A stretch of DNA of 64,000 nt from Colocasia esculenta. Lineage: Eukaryota; Streptophyta; Magnoliopsida; Alismatales; Araceae. Under the pieces are notes generated by a model. That model was not told the DNA's origin and searched no databases. It worked only from the letters and a program-made list of their open reading frames with translations. Below are positions 11,493 through 22,136 of the stretch, piece by piece (the stretch's first letter is position 1; the number at the start of each line of letters is the position of its first letter). Both the position numbers and the translations under genes were made by a program. The stretch spans positions 7,146,712 through 7,210,711 of the forward strand of contig CM024759.1 in the NCBI GenBank assembly GCA_014218235.1, given 5' to 3'.

Positions 11493-12620
11493 GGGAGAAT
11501 TAATTATTCGCCCCTGGGAGGGGCGAACCAATATTTCCCCATCCCTGTCAGCTTTCCCCTGGACGCCCGGTCCCTGCTTTATGCGGGACTTATTTTCCAG
11601 TCCCTGGGCGCTTAATGGACATTATCCTCTTGTGTACAATACCCATTCTACCCCCAGCCCTACCCACCCGTGACCTGTTCGACTTTAATGCCTTTCGAAG
11701 AAGGAGGCAATGGCGGAAACCTTCTCGCCGTGGCGTTGCAGACCAGCGTTGCCCCGTGCGTGTCCGCTGCGAAGAGGAGACCTACTGTTTGGGAGCGCTG
11801 CAAAGAGGACACCAGGGTTGCCGTTTGGGTGCGCTGCGAAGAGGAGCGCAGAGATTCTAACTGATTCTCAATTCCTTCCTTCCATCCCCGGTGTAGGTGA
11901 GTTTTTCTTGGTGTTCCGATACATATTGGTTCCACCGATCCCCTTTGACCTCTGTAGATCCACATCCCTTAGTCGCCAGATCTTTTTCTTGCCAAAAATG
12001 TTTCATCCATTTCCGTTCTTGGTTACCTACGATAGTACAGAGTTACCTCTCCAAAATTATGTATTTTGTCTAAGTTTGTCTACTTGTAAATGTAACAACG
12101 TTCGAAGTAATTAGACAGTTAACTCTGTTACTCAGTAACTGTGTAACAATGTGTTAAGTACTTACACACTTAATCGTATAACTGAGTAACTGTGTAAGAA
12201 CTTTGTAAGTTCTTTCACAGTTAACTGTGTAAGTGAGTAACTGTGTAACAATTTTAGAAATAGTTACGTATGTTAACTGTGTAAGTATGTCATTACCTAC
12301 TACCTACTGTTTTTTTAAGTAAGTGTCTAACTATTTCTATTTCTATTTGTGTAACAAGTTTGTGAGTAGTTACCCACTTAACTGTTTTTGTAACTGTGTG
12401 TCTAACTATTTAAGTAACTGTGTAACTCTGTAACTGTGTAACTTATTAAAAAGTTAAAAAATAGTTACATATATTAACATTTTGTAATTATATGATTTAC
12501 TAAATGTTTTTTTGTACGTAAGTGTCTACCTATTTGTATTTCTAGTTCTTGAACAAGTTCTCAAGTACTTACATATCTTAACTGTGTAACTGTGGAACAC
12601 TGTAACAACTTTGTAAGTAA
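11493..12620 (+). repeat. Left terminal inverted repeat of the Mutator-like element
   Basis: It mirrors 18,665-19,792 with coordinates summing to 31,285 along the first 620 bp without indels, and with small indels further in. Two open frames of the left TIR (from 11,615 and 11,710) recur at mirrored positions on the minus strand, which merely reflects the repeat. The outer tip holds a small perfect palindrome TTCGCCCCT-GGG-AGGGGCGAA at 11,507-11,527. Three CTGCGAAGAGGA-like boxes lie near 11,766-11,845. Confidence 0.9.
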
Positions 12621-12800
12621 TTGTGTAACTGTGTAACTGATTTGTGTGTAAAAATGTATCTGATTTAGAAGTTAAAAAATAGTGACGTATGTTAGACAAA
12701 TATGAATAGTTACACACTTACGTGCTAACTGTGTAACGTACATACTTTAAGTCTGTAACTTACTAAAATACGAATAGTTACATAGTTACACAAAATTGCA
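12120..12800. repeat. AACTGTGTAAC-type simple array, left subterminal
   Basis: Dense irregular copies of AACTGTGTAAC, GTAAGTACTTAC and close variants fill the inner TIR and beyond. The same vocabulary recurs at 13,740-14,230, 16,430-16,760 and 18,500-19,170, so it marks the element's non-coding space. The copies have no single fixed period. Confidence 0.75.
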
Positions 12801-12824
12801 GGGTATAGAGAAATTATCAATTTG

Positions 12825-13286
12825 ATGATGGCGTCTGCTGGTTCTTGCTCGATGACAATACCATCTCTGCGATGCCCATGTGGATATGGGTGGTGTGATA
12901 TAATAACACTACTAACAATCATAATCGCAAATATTATAAGTGCAAGGTGTGTATATGGTGTGGACTTCCTGGCACTGATTATTTGTTTGTAATGCTTAGT
13001 ATAGGTGAGAGGCCTGACATTGTTGAAGTAACACGTTCAATTTTCTTTGTTGTGCAGAAAGGATCATGCAAGTTCTTTATGTGGTGTGATGATTTTTTGC
13101 TCTTGGCCGATCATCCAGTGCAAAGTGTGAATGTGATGAGGTGATGCAGAAAGTAGTTGAAGAGAATGAAATTTTAAGAAAGCAAGTACAAGAACTTCAA
13201 CTTTAGCTAGAGAAGAAGACTAGGAGCACTGCAAGCCTTGGTCGAGTAATCTCCACGTTGACAATGGAGGAGGCTGATAATAATTA
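12825..13286 (+). pseudogene. GRF-type zinc finger protein, disrupted
   Basis: A first part from ATG 12,825 reads ...SLRCPCGYGWCDI. The finger then continues in another frame (NHNRKYYKCK, ending near 12,942), followed by a GT-bounded interval. After an AG near 13,057 it resumes with KGSCKFFMWCDD and a Glu/Lys coiled-coil tail (VVEENEILRKQVQEL) to a stop at 13,284-13,286. The CPCG...CK...GSCKFFxWCDD pattern is the GRF finger, a single-strand nucleic-acid-binding motif common in Mutator-like cargo. The frame change near 12,885 and a stop in the coiled coil near 13,206 suggest a pseudogene, unless a small intron removes them. Confidence 0.6.
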
Positions 13287-13490
13287 ATGGATGTTTAAGC
13301 TTCTTGTATCCTTAGTTGTCAGTTTACAAATGAATGTAAATTAACAACGTTGTATTAGCGAAGGCAAAGAAATGTGTACTCTATAGAATGGGTTCCATTT
13401 TTGTTTACTTTCAAAATATTGTATACATTGAGAATGTCAGATTGTGTAATGCAAAGACATATGTACTGACCACATTTCTGTATAAGAAAG
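13287..13490. other. 3' flank of the GRF gene, no gene
   Basis: AT-rich sequence with AATGAATGTAAATT and ACAATGTAT-like stretches. No coding potential is seen. It leads into a tandem duplication. Confidence 0.5.
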
Positions 13491-13768
13491 ATCATGTGGT
13501 TCTTGGGTAATGTTGTTTAGTTGAATAAATACAAGAGGATCCATAAAATGCTTGTAACTCACTACTATAATAACAGTTGTACGTATGCAAATCCACAAGG
13601 GGAATTTACTGTTAGTACTTTTGAGAGTAATCATGTGGTTCCTGGGTAATGTTGTTTAGTTGAATAAATACAAGAGGATCCATAAAATGCTTGTAACTCA
13701 CTACTATAATAACAGTTGTACGTATGCAAATCCACAAGGGGAATTTACTGTTAGTACTTTTGAGAGTA
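13491..13768. repeat. 139-bp tandem duplication
   Basis: ATCATGTGGTTCTTGGGTAA at 13,491 recurs at 13,630 with one change. The two 139-bp units (13,491-13,629 and 13,630-13,768) are nearly identical through CTTTTGAGAGTAA. The near-identity implies a recent event. Confidence 0.95.
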
Positions 13769-14255
13769 ATTGTGTAACAACTATGGAAGTAGTTTAAGCG
13801 TATGTAATTACCTACTATGTTCCTCCATACGTATTTAAGTACTTATTATTGTAATTGTGTAGCAACTTTCCAACTGCTTACACATAGTTAATTGTAACTG
13901 TGTAAGAAGTTATGAAGTAGTTACCGACAGTTAATTGTAACTGGTAAGTGTGTAACATTTTTTGAATTAGGTCACACTTAACTGGTTAACCGTGTCACTG
14001 TCAATGCGTAATTACGTCCTTCTTTTGCTACGTAAGTCTCTAAGTACTTTTTTTTGTAACTGTATAAGAACTTTACAAGTACTTACATAGTTAACTGTGT
14101 AACTGCGTAAGTATATAATTACTTACTTTCTTTGTACGTAAGTATCTTAGTATTGTAATAGTAACATTTTTCCAACTTTCCAAATAGTTACGCAGTTAAG
14201 GATGTAACTGTGTAACTATGTAATGCACAGGAAAAGCAACTTCTGTTCATATTTT
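13769..14255. repeat. AACTGTGTAAC-type array upstream of the plant transposon gene
   Basis: Irregular repeats of TAACTGTGTAA, GTAAGTACTT and related words continue for almost 500 bp, with no gene. It ends at the TGTCGACA palindrome pair of the promoter. Confidence 0.6.
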
Positions 14256-14261
14256 CAGTGG

Positions 14262-14292
14262 TTGTCGACAGACGACGTGTGGCTGTCGACAA
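14262..14292. promoter_or_regulatory. Paired TGTCGACA palindromes in a promoter
   Basis: TTGTCGACAG starts at 14,262 and CTGTCGACAA at 14,283, exactly 21 bp later. With flanking bases they form a 12-bp inverted repeat (GGTTGTCGACAG/CTGTCGACAACC). They sit 117 bp upstream of a TATA box. The same pair recurs three times 3' of the gene and in the retrotransposons at 28-38 kb. A cooperative protein-binding site is the simplest reading, but unproven. Confidence 0.6.
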
Positions 14293-14378
14293 CCGGAAAT
14301 CCGTTCAGTTGAAAACTTGAACCGGTTCAGCGGTTCAGTTTCGGACCAGTTTTTATTGTGTCGTTTCACGCAGAGGGT

Positions 14379-14386
14379 TATAAATA
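14379..14386 (+). promoter_or_regulatory. TATA box
   Basis: TATAAATA lies 174 bp before the ATG at 14,560. A pyrimidine-rich leader (CTCCTTCTCTCCTG, CTCCATTTCCTCCATC) follows, typical of a plant promoter and 5' UTR. Confidence 0.65.
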
Positions 14387-14559
14387 ACTGTCAATGTCGA
14401 CACACGCCCCTTCAATACCTCATTTTCCGGTATCTTGTATATCCTTAGGTTTGTAACAGAAACCCCACCATTTTTCTGTTCAGAGCGCCATCTCCACTCT
14501 CCTTCTCTCCTGCTATCCTTCTAGTATCTTCTCCATTCCTCCATTTCCTCCATCTCACC

Positions 14560-15940
14560 ATGTCAACCAGGCGGAATATGGTTTCTGCTCGTCAAAGAAA
14601 ACCTTTAGAAGAGGCAGGCGACACTTCTAGGGCTACTACAGAACGGCAGAGCAAACATAGGGCAGACCGCACCCCAGAGGTTTATGTACCGCAGAACCTG
14701 GATCTCTGTCGGGTTGCTGGTGTTTTCAAGAAAATAATGCAGCCACGATATGTGAATTTCGCCTCCCTTGAAGATATGTTTGAGGGCTTGGAAGACCTGT
14801 TCCAAAAGCAACACTGGGTTTGCCTAGTGAAATGGCAGAAGAAGTACTCACCAACTGCTGTTACTGAGTTCTTCAACAACTTGGGTATGTCAAAAGAACA
14901 AAACTTGTACACTACAGTGAAAGGAATCACCTTTCAAGTTACCCCCAATCTTTTCAGCTGTGCCCTTCAAATACCCAACAGCGAGGCTGGCATTCTTGAC
15001 ACACAATTGCATCCTACTGACTACTATACTCTTATCACTCAGAAACCCTATGACTCCACAAAAGCCATTGCCAAATTGAATGCCAACACCTTTCCACCCC
15101 TTCATCGGATGATTCATCATATGTTCACAACCCTGATTGTTCCGAAAGATGGTAGTATAGAACTTGTAACTGAAGTTCACAAAAATCTGTTCTACTTTTT
15201 TCTTAATGGCCAAAAAAATCAACTTGCCACAGCTCATGTTTGACCTCATCGTGCATTGTTACAAGGATCCAAAACGCTCAATGCCTTATGCTTGTCCCAT
15301 CACATCCGTCATATGTTATGTTGGCATTCCCCTTAGAGCAGATGAGACTGTTTCCCTCAAACGAAGATGTGCATATGATATCGCAACAGCTAAAAGGATG
15401 GGGTACAAGATGGTTGAAGGCAGAGTGACAAGGACGCTGAAAGGGCAAGAAGCTGCTGAGGAAGATGAAGACTCCGAAGAAGAAGACAGCAGTGAGGAAG
15501 AGGAAGAATCAGAAGAAAATATGGACATTTCTGGAGGCAATGAGGATGTACCATATATTCCAAGTGAACCAGACATTCAGAGTGCATCTCAAGTTCCATT
15601 GTCTCAAGATATGAAAGACTTCATCTCTGAACAACTGCTTCAATGTCAAACAAGAATGACACAGCATATAAATACTCAATTTGATCAGTTGAACCAGCAT
15701 TTGGATCAGTTGAAGCAACAAATGGACACTAGAATGGATGCCATTGAACAGAGTCATGGTCATCTTCAAAGGCATCTGGATGGCATGGATTATGGGTTAA
15801 TGCACCTTCGGGATGATTTTCAACATCTTCAAAACTTTTACAATCCTCCCTACCCTGAAGATGACAATTTTTCCAACTTTCCATCTCATGTTGTTCAGGG
15901 TCCTTGTCGTCCCACTCCTCCGAGGGATGACAATCCTTAG
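14560..15940 (+). CDS. Putative plant transposon protein (PF20167-like) with one frameshift
   Basis: The ATG at 14,560 follows a TATA box and pyrimidine leader. The N-terminal half (227 codons to 15,243) has the fold typical of plant transposon cargo: NLDLCRVAGVFKKIMQPRYV, WQKKYSPTAVTEFFNNLGM, TTVKGITFQVTPNLFSCALQ. The C-terminal half is open from about 15,206 in the +1 frame. It continues the domain (KKINLPQLMFDLIVHCYKDP), then an acidic run (EEDSSEEEEESEE) and a Gln-rich coiled coil with a heptad-like HINTQFDQLNQHLDQLKQQM. The frames meet at a run of seven A residues (about 15,212-15,218), so a one-base slip there explains the break. Total would be about 460 residues. The function is unknown; the family is found in Mutator-like and other plant elements. 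It is one of the better preserved genes of the window. Confidence 0.65.
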
Positions 15941-16174
15941 ACATTACATGTATACGGAGAATTATCTTTTTGAAAGGAACAAATGTTGAGTAGAAATATG
16001 AAGTGATCATCTTTTCAATTGTCTGTGTATGATGTATGGTTGTATGCCACATGTAATGAATGATCAATCTTTTGAATGAAATTAACTTTTGTCTCCTCCA
16101 TGACTTATTGTACTTTCCATCCTTTTGAATGTTATTCACAAATATGTACATATGATCAATCTTTTGAATAAAAT
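15941..16174. other. 3' flank of the plant transposon protein gene
   Basis: Non-coding. A short word, GATCAATCTTTTGAAT, is repeated at about 16,059 and 16,154, and ATTGTATG-like poly(A)-signal-type sequence is present. No gene is seen. Confidence 0.5.
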
Positions 16175-16429
16175 AAAATCAGTAGTTGTCGACACCAAGG
16201 ATACAGCTGTCGACAACCAGTGATCTTCATCAGACAACAAGGTTCTGGCAAAACAAAAGAAAATCAGTAGTTGTCGACACCAAGGATACAGCTGTCGACA
16301 ACCAGTGATCTTCATCAGACAACAAGGTTCTGGCAAAACAAAAGAAAATCAGTAGTTGTCGACACCAAGGATACAACTGTCGACAACCAGTGATCTCCAT
16401 CAGTGAACAAGGTTCTGGCAAAACAAAAG
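16175..16429. repeat. 85-bp tandem repeat x3 with paired TGTCGACA palindromes
   Basis: AAAATCAGTAGTTGTCGACA begins at 16,175, 16,260 and 16,345. Each unit holds TTGTCGACAC and, 21 bp later, CTGTCGACAA, then a GGTTCTGGCAAAAC box. Units are almost identical. Minus-strand ORFs over this block are repeat artefacts. The CAGTAGYTGTCGACA and TTCTGG words also occur in the long-LTR retrotransposons. Confidence 0.95.
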
Positions 16430-16774
16430 TGTGTAACAGTTACACAGTTACGAAAAAAGTGTGTAACAGTTACACAGTTATGAAAAAAGTGTGTAACAGT
16501 TCATATTTGTGTAAGTTAGAGACTTACATTACTATTGTCATAGGTTGTGTAAGTATGTAAGTTAATAATAAAATAAGTTAGTGATAATCATGTTAGTAAC
16601 ACATGGCATTTTTTTATTTTTTATTACTAATTTAAAATGATTTTGATAAAGGCAGTGCACATAATAAGCTAGCCTAATCTGTATTTCTGTAAGTGTGTAA
16701 AAGTTACACACTTATTTCGTAAGTCTTTAACAGTTACACACTTATTTCGTAATCATGTTAGTTACACCTGGCAT
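16430..16774. repeat. GTGTAACAGTTACACAG array
   Basis: GTGTAACAGTTACACAGTTA is repeated three times near 16,430-16,500. TACACACTTATTTCGTAA follows twice near 16,710-16,750. No gene is visible before the Ulp1 exon. Confidence 0.6.
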
Positions 16775-17461
16775 TTGGAGTACATTCTAAAAACACTGCA
16801 GCCACCTATAGAAGACAAAGACATGGTATTCTACCCGATGCATTTCATAAATCATTGGGCATTGCTGGTCATTAACATGAAAACTAAACAATATGAACTT
16901 TATGACTCAATGATCCAGCATCCGAAAAATGATTTCCAGACCTATGTAAGTGCGCGTACTCCTCCATACAATCAGTTCAATTCTGATTCATATTCATCTA
17001 ATTCTGTGCAAGGGGTTCTATGTATGCAGGAAGTTTGATGTTCACTTATGTATATTTTTTTTTTACTGTAGGTGCAATTTCTAAAAGAAGGTTTTCTTCA
17101 AATTCTTGGCATGGATACAACAGAATGGCCAATCGTCGTGCCAACTACTTGTCCACAACAAGGAGCTGGGGACGACTGTGCACTGTTTGTATGCTAATAT
17201 ATGGAATGCTTATCAAAAAAGAATGTAATCGGTTTGCCATTCTCCCAGGTAACTGTGTTAACACATGTATATACTCCACATCATAGTCTACACAAAATTG
17301 TTCTATATTCTCATTCATTTATATTCACATAGGCTGATATGGACTTCATTCGGGGAAAACTGGCATTGGCCATTATTCAAGAGGTCAACGGGGAGAAGGA
17401 AAACAAAAGCATCGGTGAAGCAGCAGTTGAAAAAATTGTTTCATTATCGGATGAGGCATAA
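16775..17461 (+). pseudogene. Ulp1-type (C48) cysteine protease domain, three exons, one stop
   Basis: Exon 1 (about 16,775-16,945) contains FINHWALLVINMKTKQYELY and D in LYDSM, the His and Asp of the C48 catalytic set. Exon 2 (17,072-17,248) contains QILGMDTTEWPIV, PQQGAGDDCALFVC with the oxyanion Gln and catalytic Cys, then YMECL. Exon 3 (17,333-17,461) ends ...IVSLSDEA. Splice sites are GTAAGT, GTAACT and AG as expected. A TAA at 17,195-17,197 right after FVC, where relatives usually have Lys, breaks it; otherwise all catalytic residues are present. The N-terminal part is not found. SUMO-protease-like domains of this kind are cargo of KIU Mutator-like elements; their role in transposition is unknown. 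Confidence 0.75.
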
Positions 17462-17928
17462 ACATTGCCATGTCTTCATTAACTTGAAAACAATGTGATC
17501 TCTTTATTAACTTTCAAACAATGTTCCTATGCAACTATATTTGCAAATGTTACCAACTGTTTTATTTTATCACAGTCTTTAAGTGATGATGAATTTGTAT
17601 GTATGTAAGTGTTTAAGTACATGCTTCTATATCTGTTTTATTAATAAAAATTTCTGTCACAAAGTAATAATTGGTTACTGACATGACTGCATCATAAAGC
17701 TATAAAATTACAACTTACGTACTTACATAGGGTCTAAATCTGTAAGCATGTTGGTCCGCCTAAATACAAATTGCATTCGGTAAGTAAGTGACAATATCTT
17801 TGATTACAGCATAAATGTCTCGGTTGTTTGGAAACAATAGAGATCACAATATCATTACATTCACCGAGTACTGACTTAACAAAGTCATAACAATACTCCA
17901 ACCAGTTCTTAAAAAAGGAAACACGAAC
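17462..17928. other. Intergenic gap between convergent genes of the Mutator-like element
   Basis: AT-rich sequence with TATGTATGTAAGTGTTTAAG-type words. No gene is seen. The Ulp1 gene and the minus-strand PB1-like gene converge here. Confidence 0.5.
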
Positions 17929-18475
17929 TCAAACACTGCGTCCACGGGTCCCATTTCTAAAATATTGACGCTTCCGAATTTGTCGATTTTGCACATTCTC
18001 CAAACACGTAATTGGACGAACATGATACGTACGCCTCTTCCTACAATTTAACGTACTCGGTCCAGACTTGCCTGATGAACGAACTGCTGTACACTTACAA
18101 AAAAACGCATCGTATCATTACAAACAACGATGATATTCACGCATAAAACTAAAGAAGAGAACATGTACAAGCTTACCCTTCTTTGCAAGCAACCTGCATT
18201 AGGACATATTTCTCATTCCCATTCTTATGCAATGAACGCATAACCTCTATGTCATCATTCACATTTAAGCAAACGTGATATTTGACTTCTCCAGGTAACT
18301 GGTACTTAATACACCAATGAGGACCATTCAAATTCCATCTTCGGAATATCCGTTCCCTTATTTCCGATATTCCCATATCATCTTCAACATAAAAAATAAA
18401 CGAATCATTCCCAAATGCACATCGACCAGGAATCATGTCCAAATTTCTTGAATCAAAAAAACCTGAGATGAACAT
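17929..18475 (-). CDS. PB1-like N-terminal domain protein, probably two exons
   Basis: From ATG at 18,475 the minus strand reads FYVEDDMGISEIRERIFRRW, then YQLPGEVKYHVCLNVNDDIE and VMRSLHKNGNEKYVLMQVA. This resembles the PB1-like N-terminal domain that precedes many plant Mutator transposases. A GTAAGC donor lies at about 18,176-18,171. A second, strongly basic segment (CRKRRTYHVRPITCLENVQN) follows from about 18,093 to a TGA at 17,929-17,931. No transposase core or SWIM finger follows, so this is either a truncated transposase or a small accessory protein. The phase across the intron is not certain. Confidence 0.45.
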
Positions 18476-18664
18476 GAGTTAACATATGTAATTTTTCAAC
18501 TGGTTCTTACAGAGTTCCACAGTTACACAGTTAAGATATGTAAGTACTTGAGAACATGTTCAAGAATTAGAAATACAAATAGGTAGACACTTACATAAAA
18601 AAACATTTGGTAATCACATAATTACATAGTTAATATATGTAACTATTTTTTAGTTCTTCATCAG

Positions 18665-19792
18665 TTACATAGTTACTTACAAAGTTGTTACAGAGTTCCA
18701 CAGTTACACAGTTAAGATATGTAAATACTTGAGAACTTGTTCAAGAACTAGAAATACAAATAGGTAGACACTTACGTACAAAAAAACATTTAGTAAATCA
18801 CATAATTACAAAATGTTAATATATGTAACTATTTTTTAACTTTTTAATAAGTTACACAGTTACACAGTTACTTAAATAGTTAGACACACAGTTACAAAAA
18901 CAGTTAAGTGGGTAACCACTCACAAACTTGTTACACAAATAGAAATAGAAATAGTTAGACACTTACTTACAAAAACAGTAGGTAGTAGGTAATGACATAC
19001 TTACACAGTTAACATACGTAACTATTTCTAAAATTGTTACACAGTTACTCACTTACACAGTTAACTGTGAAAGAACTTACAAAGTTCTTACACAGTTACT
19101 CAGTTATATGATTAAGTGTGTAAGTACTTAACACATTGTTACACAGTTACTGAGTAACAGAGTTAACTGTCTAATTACTTCGAACGTTGTTACATTTACA
19201 AGTAGACAAACTTAGACAAAATACATAATTTTGGAGATGTAACTCTGTATTATCGTAGGTAACCAACAACGGAAATGGATGAAACATTCTTGGCAAGAAA
19301 AAGATCTGGCGACTAAGGGATGTGGATCTACAGAGGTCAAAGGGGATCGGTGGAACCAATATGTATCGGAACACTAAGAAAAACTCACCTACACCGGGGA
19401 TAGAAGGAAGGAAGTGAGAATCAGTTAGAATCTCTGCGCTGCTCTTCGCAGCGCACCCAAACGGCAACCCTGGTGTCCTCTTCGCAGCGCTCCCAAACAG
19501 CAGGTCTCCTCTTCGCAGCGGACACGCACGGGGCAACGCTGGTCTGCAACGCCGCGGCGAGAAGGTTTCCGCCATTGCCTCCTTCTTCGAAAGGCATTAA
19601 AGTCGAACAGGTCACGTGTGGGTAGGGCTGGGGGTAGAATGGGTATTGTACACAAGAGGATAATGTCCATTAAGCGCCCAGGGACTGGAAAATAAGTCCC
19701 GCATAAAGCAGGGACCGGGCGTCCAGGGGAAAGCTGACAGGGATGGGGAAATAATGGTTCGCCCCTCCCAGGGGCGAATAATTAATTCTCCC
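18665..19792 (-). repeat. Right terminal inverted repeat of the Mutator-like element
   Basis: This is the reverse complement of 11,493-12,620. Inward of it, 18,505-18,640 repeats part of its inner end (ACAGAGTTCCACAGTTACAC, GAAATACAAATAGGTAGACA), a local duplication absent from the left side. The tip palindrome at 19,758-19,778 matches that of the left tip. Confidence 0.9.
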
Positions 19793-19801
19793 TATATATA
19801 A
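19793..19801. other. 9-bp target site duplication, right copy
   Basis: TATATATAA is identical to 11,484-11,492. Confidence 0.8.
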
Positions 19802-21655
19802 TCATTGTTGAGGCTATCGATAATTGGGGTCCCAACATGACCAAACTTAGTTTTCACATTAAATAATAGTCCCGACGCATTACAAGCTCAATTGGTAAAT
19901 GCCAAAACAACTTGATAAAAAATAATTGGTAATTGTTAAAATAATAGAGACAAATTCAGACAATTACTAATACATGGAGCATATACACATGAAGAAAATA
20001 AAAAATACACAGCAAATTAGTAATTAAATGCCAGGGGACTGTGGGGAGGGGGGGCACTGTAGGGTAGGGGGGCACTTGTAATTAAATGCCAGGTGTTGTG
20101 TTGCATCCTTTGCTAACGCGACGGGTCAACATGTCGCATTAGGAATATGTGCCGATCAACCTTATTTGGTTTCCATGTCTACCAGGTGTCAATGTGAAGG
20201 CGACAGGGGTGGGCGACAGGGGTGGGCGACAGTAGTGGATGTCGCCTTCTAGGTTGTTGCATTCATGGTTTCTGTCACTCCCCCAAAAAGAAGGGCATGC
20301 CAACAAAATCAGAACAAGCAAGAATAAAAGGAGAACATAGGATCTGAAACATGAATATTCATTAACCATATAAACAGGGGATTACAGGACGCCTCTGATT
20401 AGGCTTCATTGCATGGGTACAGTCGCTCAACACACTTTACGTCCGTATTAATTTGTGCTTGAAAATTACCTTAAAAATTAGGAAAAAATAGGGTGCAATA
20501 AGCCTAGTAGGATTTACCCTCTAATAATCTCTAAATCATTAGTCAATAATTAACAATATCAACAGAACAAGTAAATAACAGGAACAATAAATAACATGAA
20601 CGAATGTTTAACAGATAACATACTTAACAAGAAATATAATTGATCAGAGCAAGTGTGTGTCAGAATTCAATAAGGAAGTCAGAATAGTTATAGGAACAAG
20701 ACATGAGCAATGGAACGGATAATTAGGATTGAGCCAACTCAGTCAGGAGAATAAATAGTAAACAAGTTTAAGCAGGATGGTAGTAAACAGTCATAGGCAG
20801 GATAAACCGTAATTAGTACACTTGAATTGTCTCCATTAACAATCAGTTAGTCAGTGTGGTGTCATGCCAAAACACCTAATCATGGTTCTCCACAGCCAGT
20901 TAGAACATTCGGGTGTGCCTCTCAAGACCAGATCAGGGCCCCATAGAACATACATTCGTCCATGTGGGTCCAAAACCCTAGCAAAATACTTTCATGGCAA
21001 TTTAGTAGTTCAGGAATGGCCAATAAGGCCCCCACTCTCTAGATGCCAGTAAGAGCCTGCCATTGCTCTCCAACTATCTATAAGAGTAGCTGAGTAAGAG
21101 CTTCGAGTGCTTTTCAGCTAGACAATAAGAACTTATTGCTAGGAATTTCATGGGATTAGTTCAGAGCTTAAGAGGAAATTCAAGGAAATAAAGTCAAGGA
21201 AAACAAGATGATTATAAAAAAGAGGACATGTCAGTCATATACACCATAATTAAAAGGAAGTAAAGAAGAGCTCTGAACTAATGACTAGTAAAACAGAAGA
21301 TTGAAACTTATACATGCTTAACAGGAGTTTAATAAGGGGATTTAAATGACAAACTGACAAGGGTTTGAGATAGATAGGGAATTAAATTAGACACTAATTA
21401 CATGACAACAAGAACACAAGAAGAGCTTCCCTAAATCACACTAAACCAGGATGGTTAATACTTAACAAAGACTTCATCAGGGATTTAAATCACAAACTGA
21501 CAAAATTTTAAGATAGAAAAAGACTAACTAAGCTAAAATAAATATTAATGATAGATTAACAAGAACACCTAGAAAGAAATCTCACTAAGCTATATTAAAA
21601 TAGGAAATTAACATATTAACTAATGACCAACAGAAGACTATAGGAACCTACTTGT
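19802..21655. other. 1.85-kb stretch without a recognisable gene
   Basis: AT-rich sequence with GGGGTGGGCGACAG doubled near 20,208. The ORFs at 20,139-20,369 (minus) and 20,864-21,052 (plus) match no family that I know. If the CACTA interpretation holds, this would be its long 5' intron. Confidence 0.5.
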
Positions 21656-21664
21656 CTCTCTGTC

Positions 21665-21960
21665 CACACCTGGTACGTGCAGGTGGGGGGGTGGAAAGGG
21701 AAGGGGGGCCGGGTGGGGGGGGGGGGGGGGGTGGGAAGGGGAGGGGGGCCGCGTGCAGGGGGGCGGGTGGGAAGGGGAGGGGGGCCGCGTGGGGGGGGGG
21801 AGGGGGGCCAGGTGGGGGGGTGGGAAGGGAGGGGGGGCCACGTGCAGGGGGCCGGGTGGGAAGGGGAGGGGGGCCGGATGGGGGGGTGGGAAGGGGAGGG
21901 GGGCCGCGTGCAGGGGGCCAGGTGGGGGGGGAGGGGGCCGGAGGAAGGTGGCGGGGGTGG
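21665..21960. repeat. G-rich tandem array (GGGAAGGGGAGGGGGGCCG units)
   Basis: GGTGGGAAGGGGAGGGGGGC units recur about every 40-60 bp with GCGTGCAGGGG spacers. Many G-runs of four or more lie on the plus strand. Long ORFs in several frames are compositional. It would form G-quadruplexes on one strand. Confidence 0.85.
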
Positions 21961-22136
21961 GGAGAGAGGGGGAGGTGGAAGCACGCACCGGGTCGGGGCG
22001 GCTGGCGGCGAGCGGCGGCGGCGAGCGGCGCAGTGGCGAGCGGCGGCGGCGAGCGTCGCAGCGGCGGCCGGCAGAGAGAGAGAGAGAGTGGGAGAGGGAA
22101 AGAGAGGGGGGTTTCGCAGGAGGGGGTAAAGCGGTT
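21961..22136 (-). promoter_or_regulatory. GC-rich leader-like region of the CACTA element
   Basis: Read on the minus strand, (CT)n is followed by GCCGCCGCCGCTCGCC units just inside the subterminal repeats. Plant CACTA elements commonly start transcription in such GC-rich sequence. No start codon or TATA box is assigned. Confidence 0.4.

Larger units (their letters stand above)
11493..19792. mobile_element. Mutator-like element with long TIRs and Ulp1/GRF cargo (KIU-like)
   Basis: 8.3 kb is bounded by identical tips GGGAGAATTAATTATTCG, terminal inverted repeats of about 1.13 kb and a perfect 9-bp duplication. Internal genes are a GRF zinc finger fragment, a putative plant transposon protein, a Ulp1-type cysteine protease and a minus-strand PB1-like protein. 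No MURA-type transposase core was found, so it is probably non-autonomous, or uses a degenerate transposase that I cannot recognise. Mutator-like elements with a Ulp1 domain are known as Kaonashi (KIU). The element lies in the presumed 5' intron of the CACTA and so inserted after it. Confidence 0.8.

Noticed and set aside
11615..11860. ORFs conserved between 11,615-12,114 and 19,171-19,670
   Set aside because: They lie in the two terminal inverted repeats, so the conservation is that of the repeat; no domain was recognised.
16136..16421. Cys/Trp-rich minus-strand repeats (CCLMKITGCRQLYPWCRQLL)
   Set aside because: They are the 85-bp tandem repeat read in frame.
20864..21052. 62-codon ORF (MPKHLIMVLHSQLEHSG)
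   Set aside because: Short, isolated, no recognised family, and no promoter or splice context.
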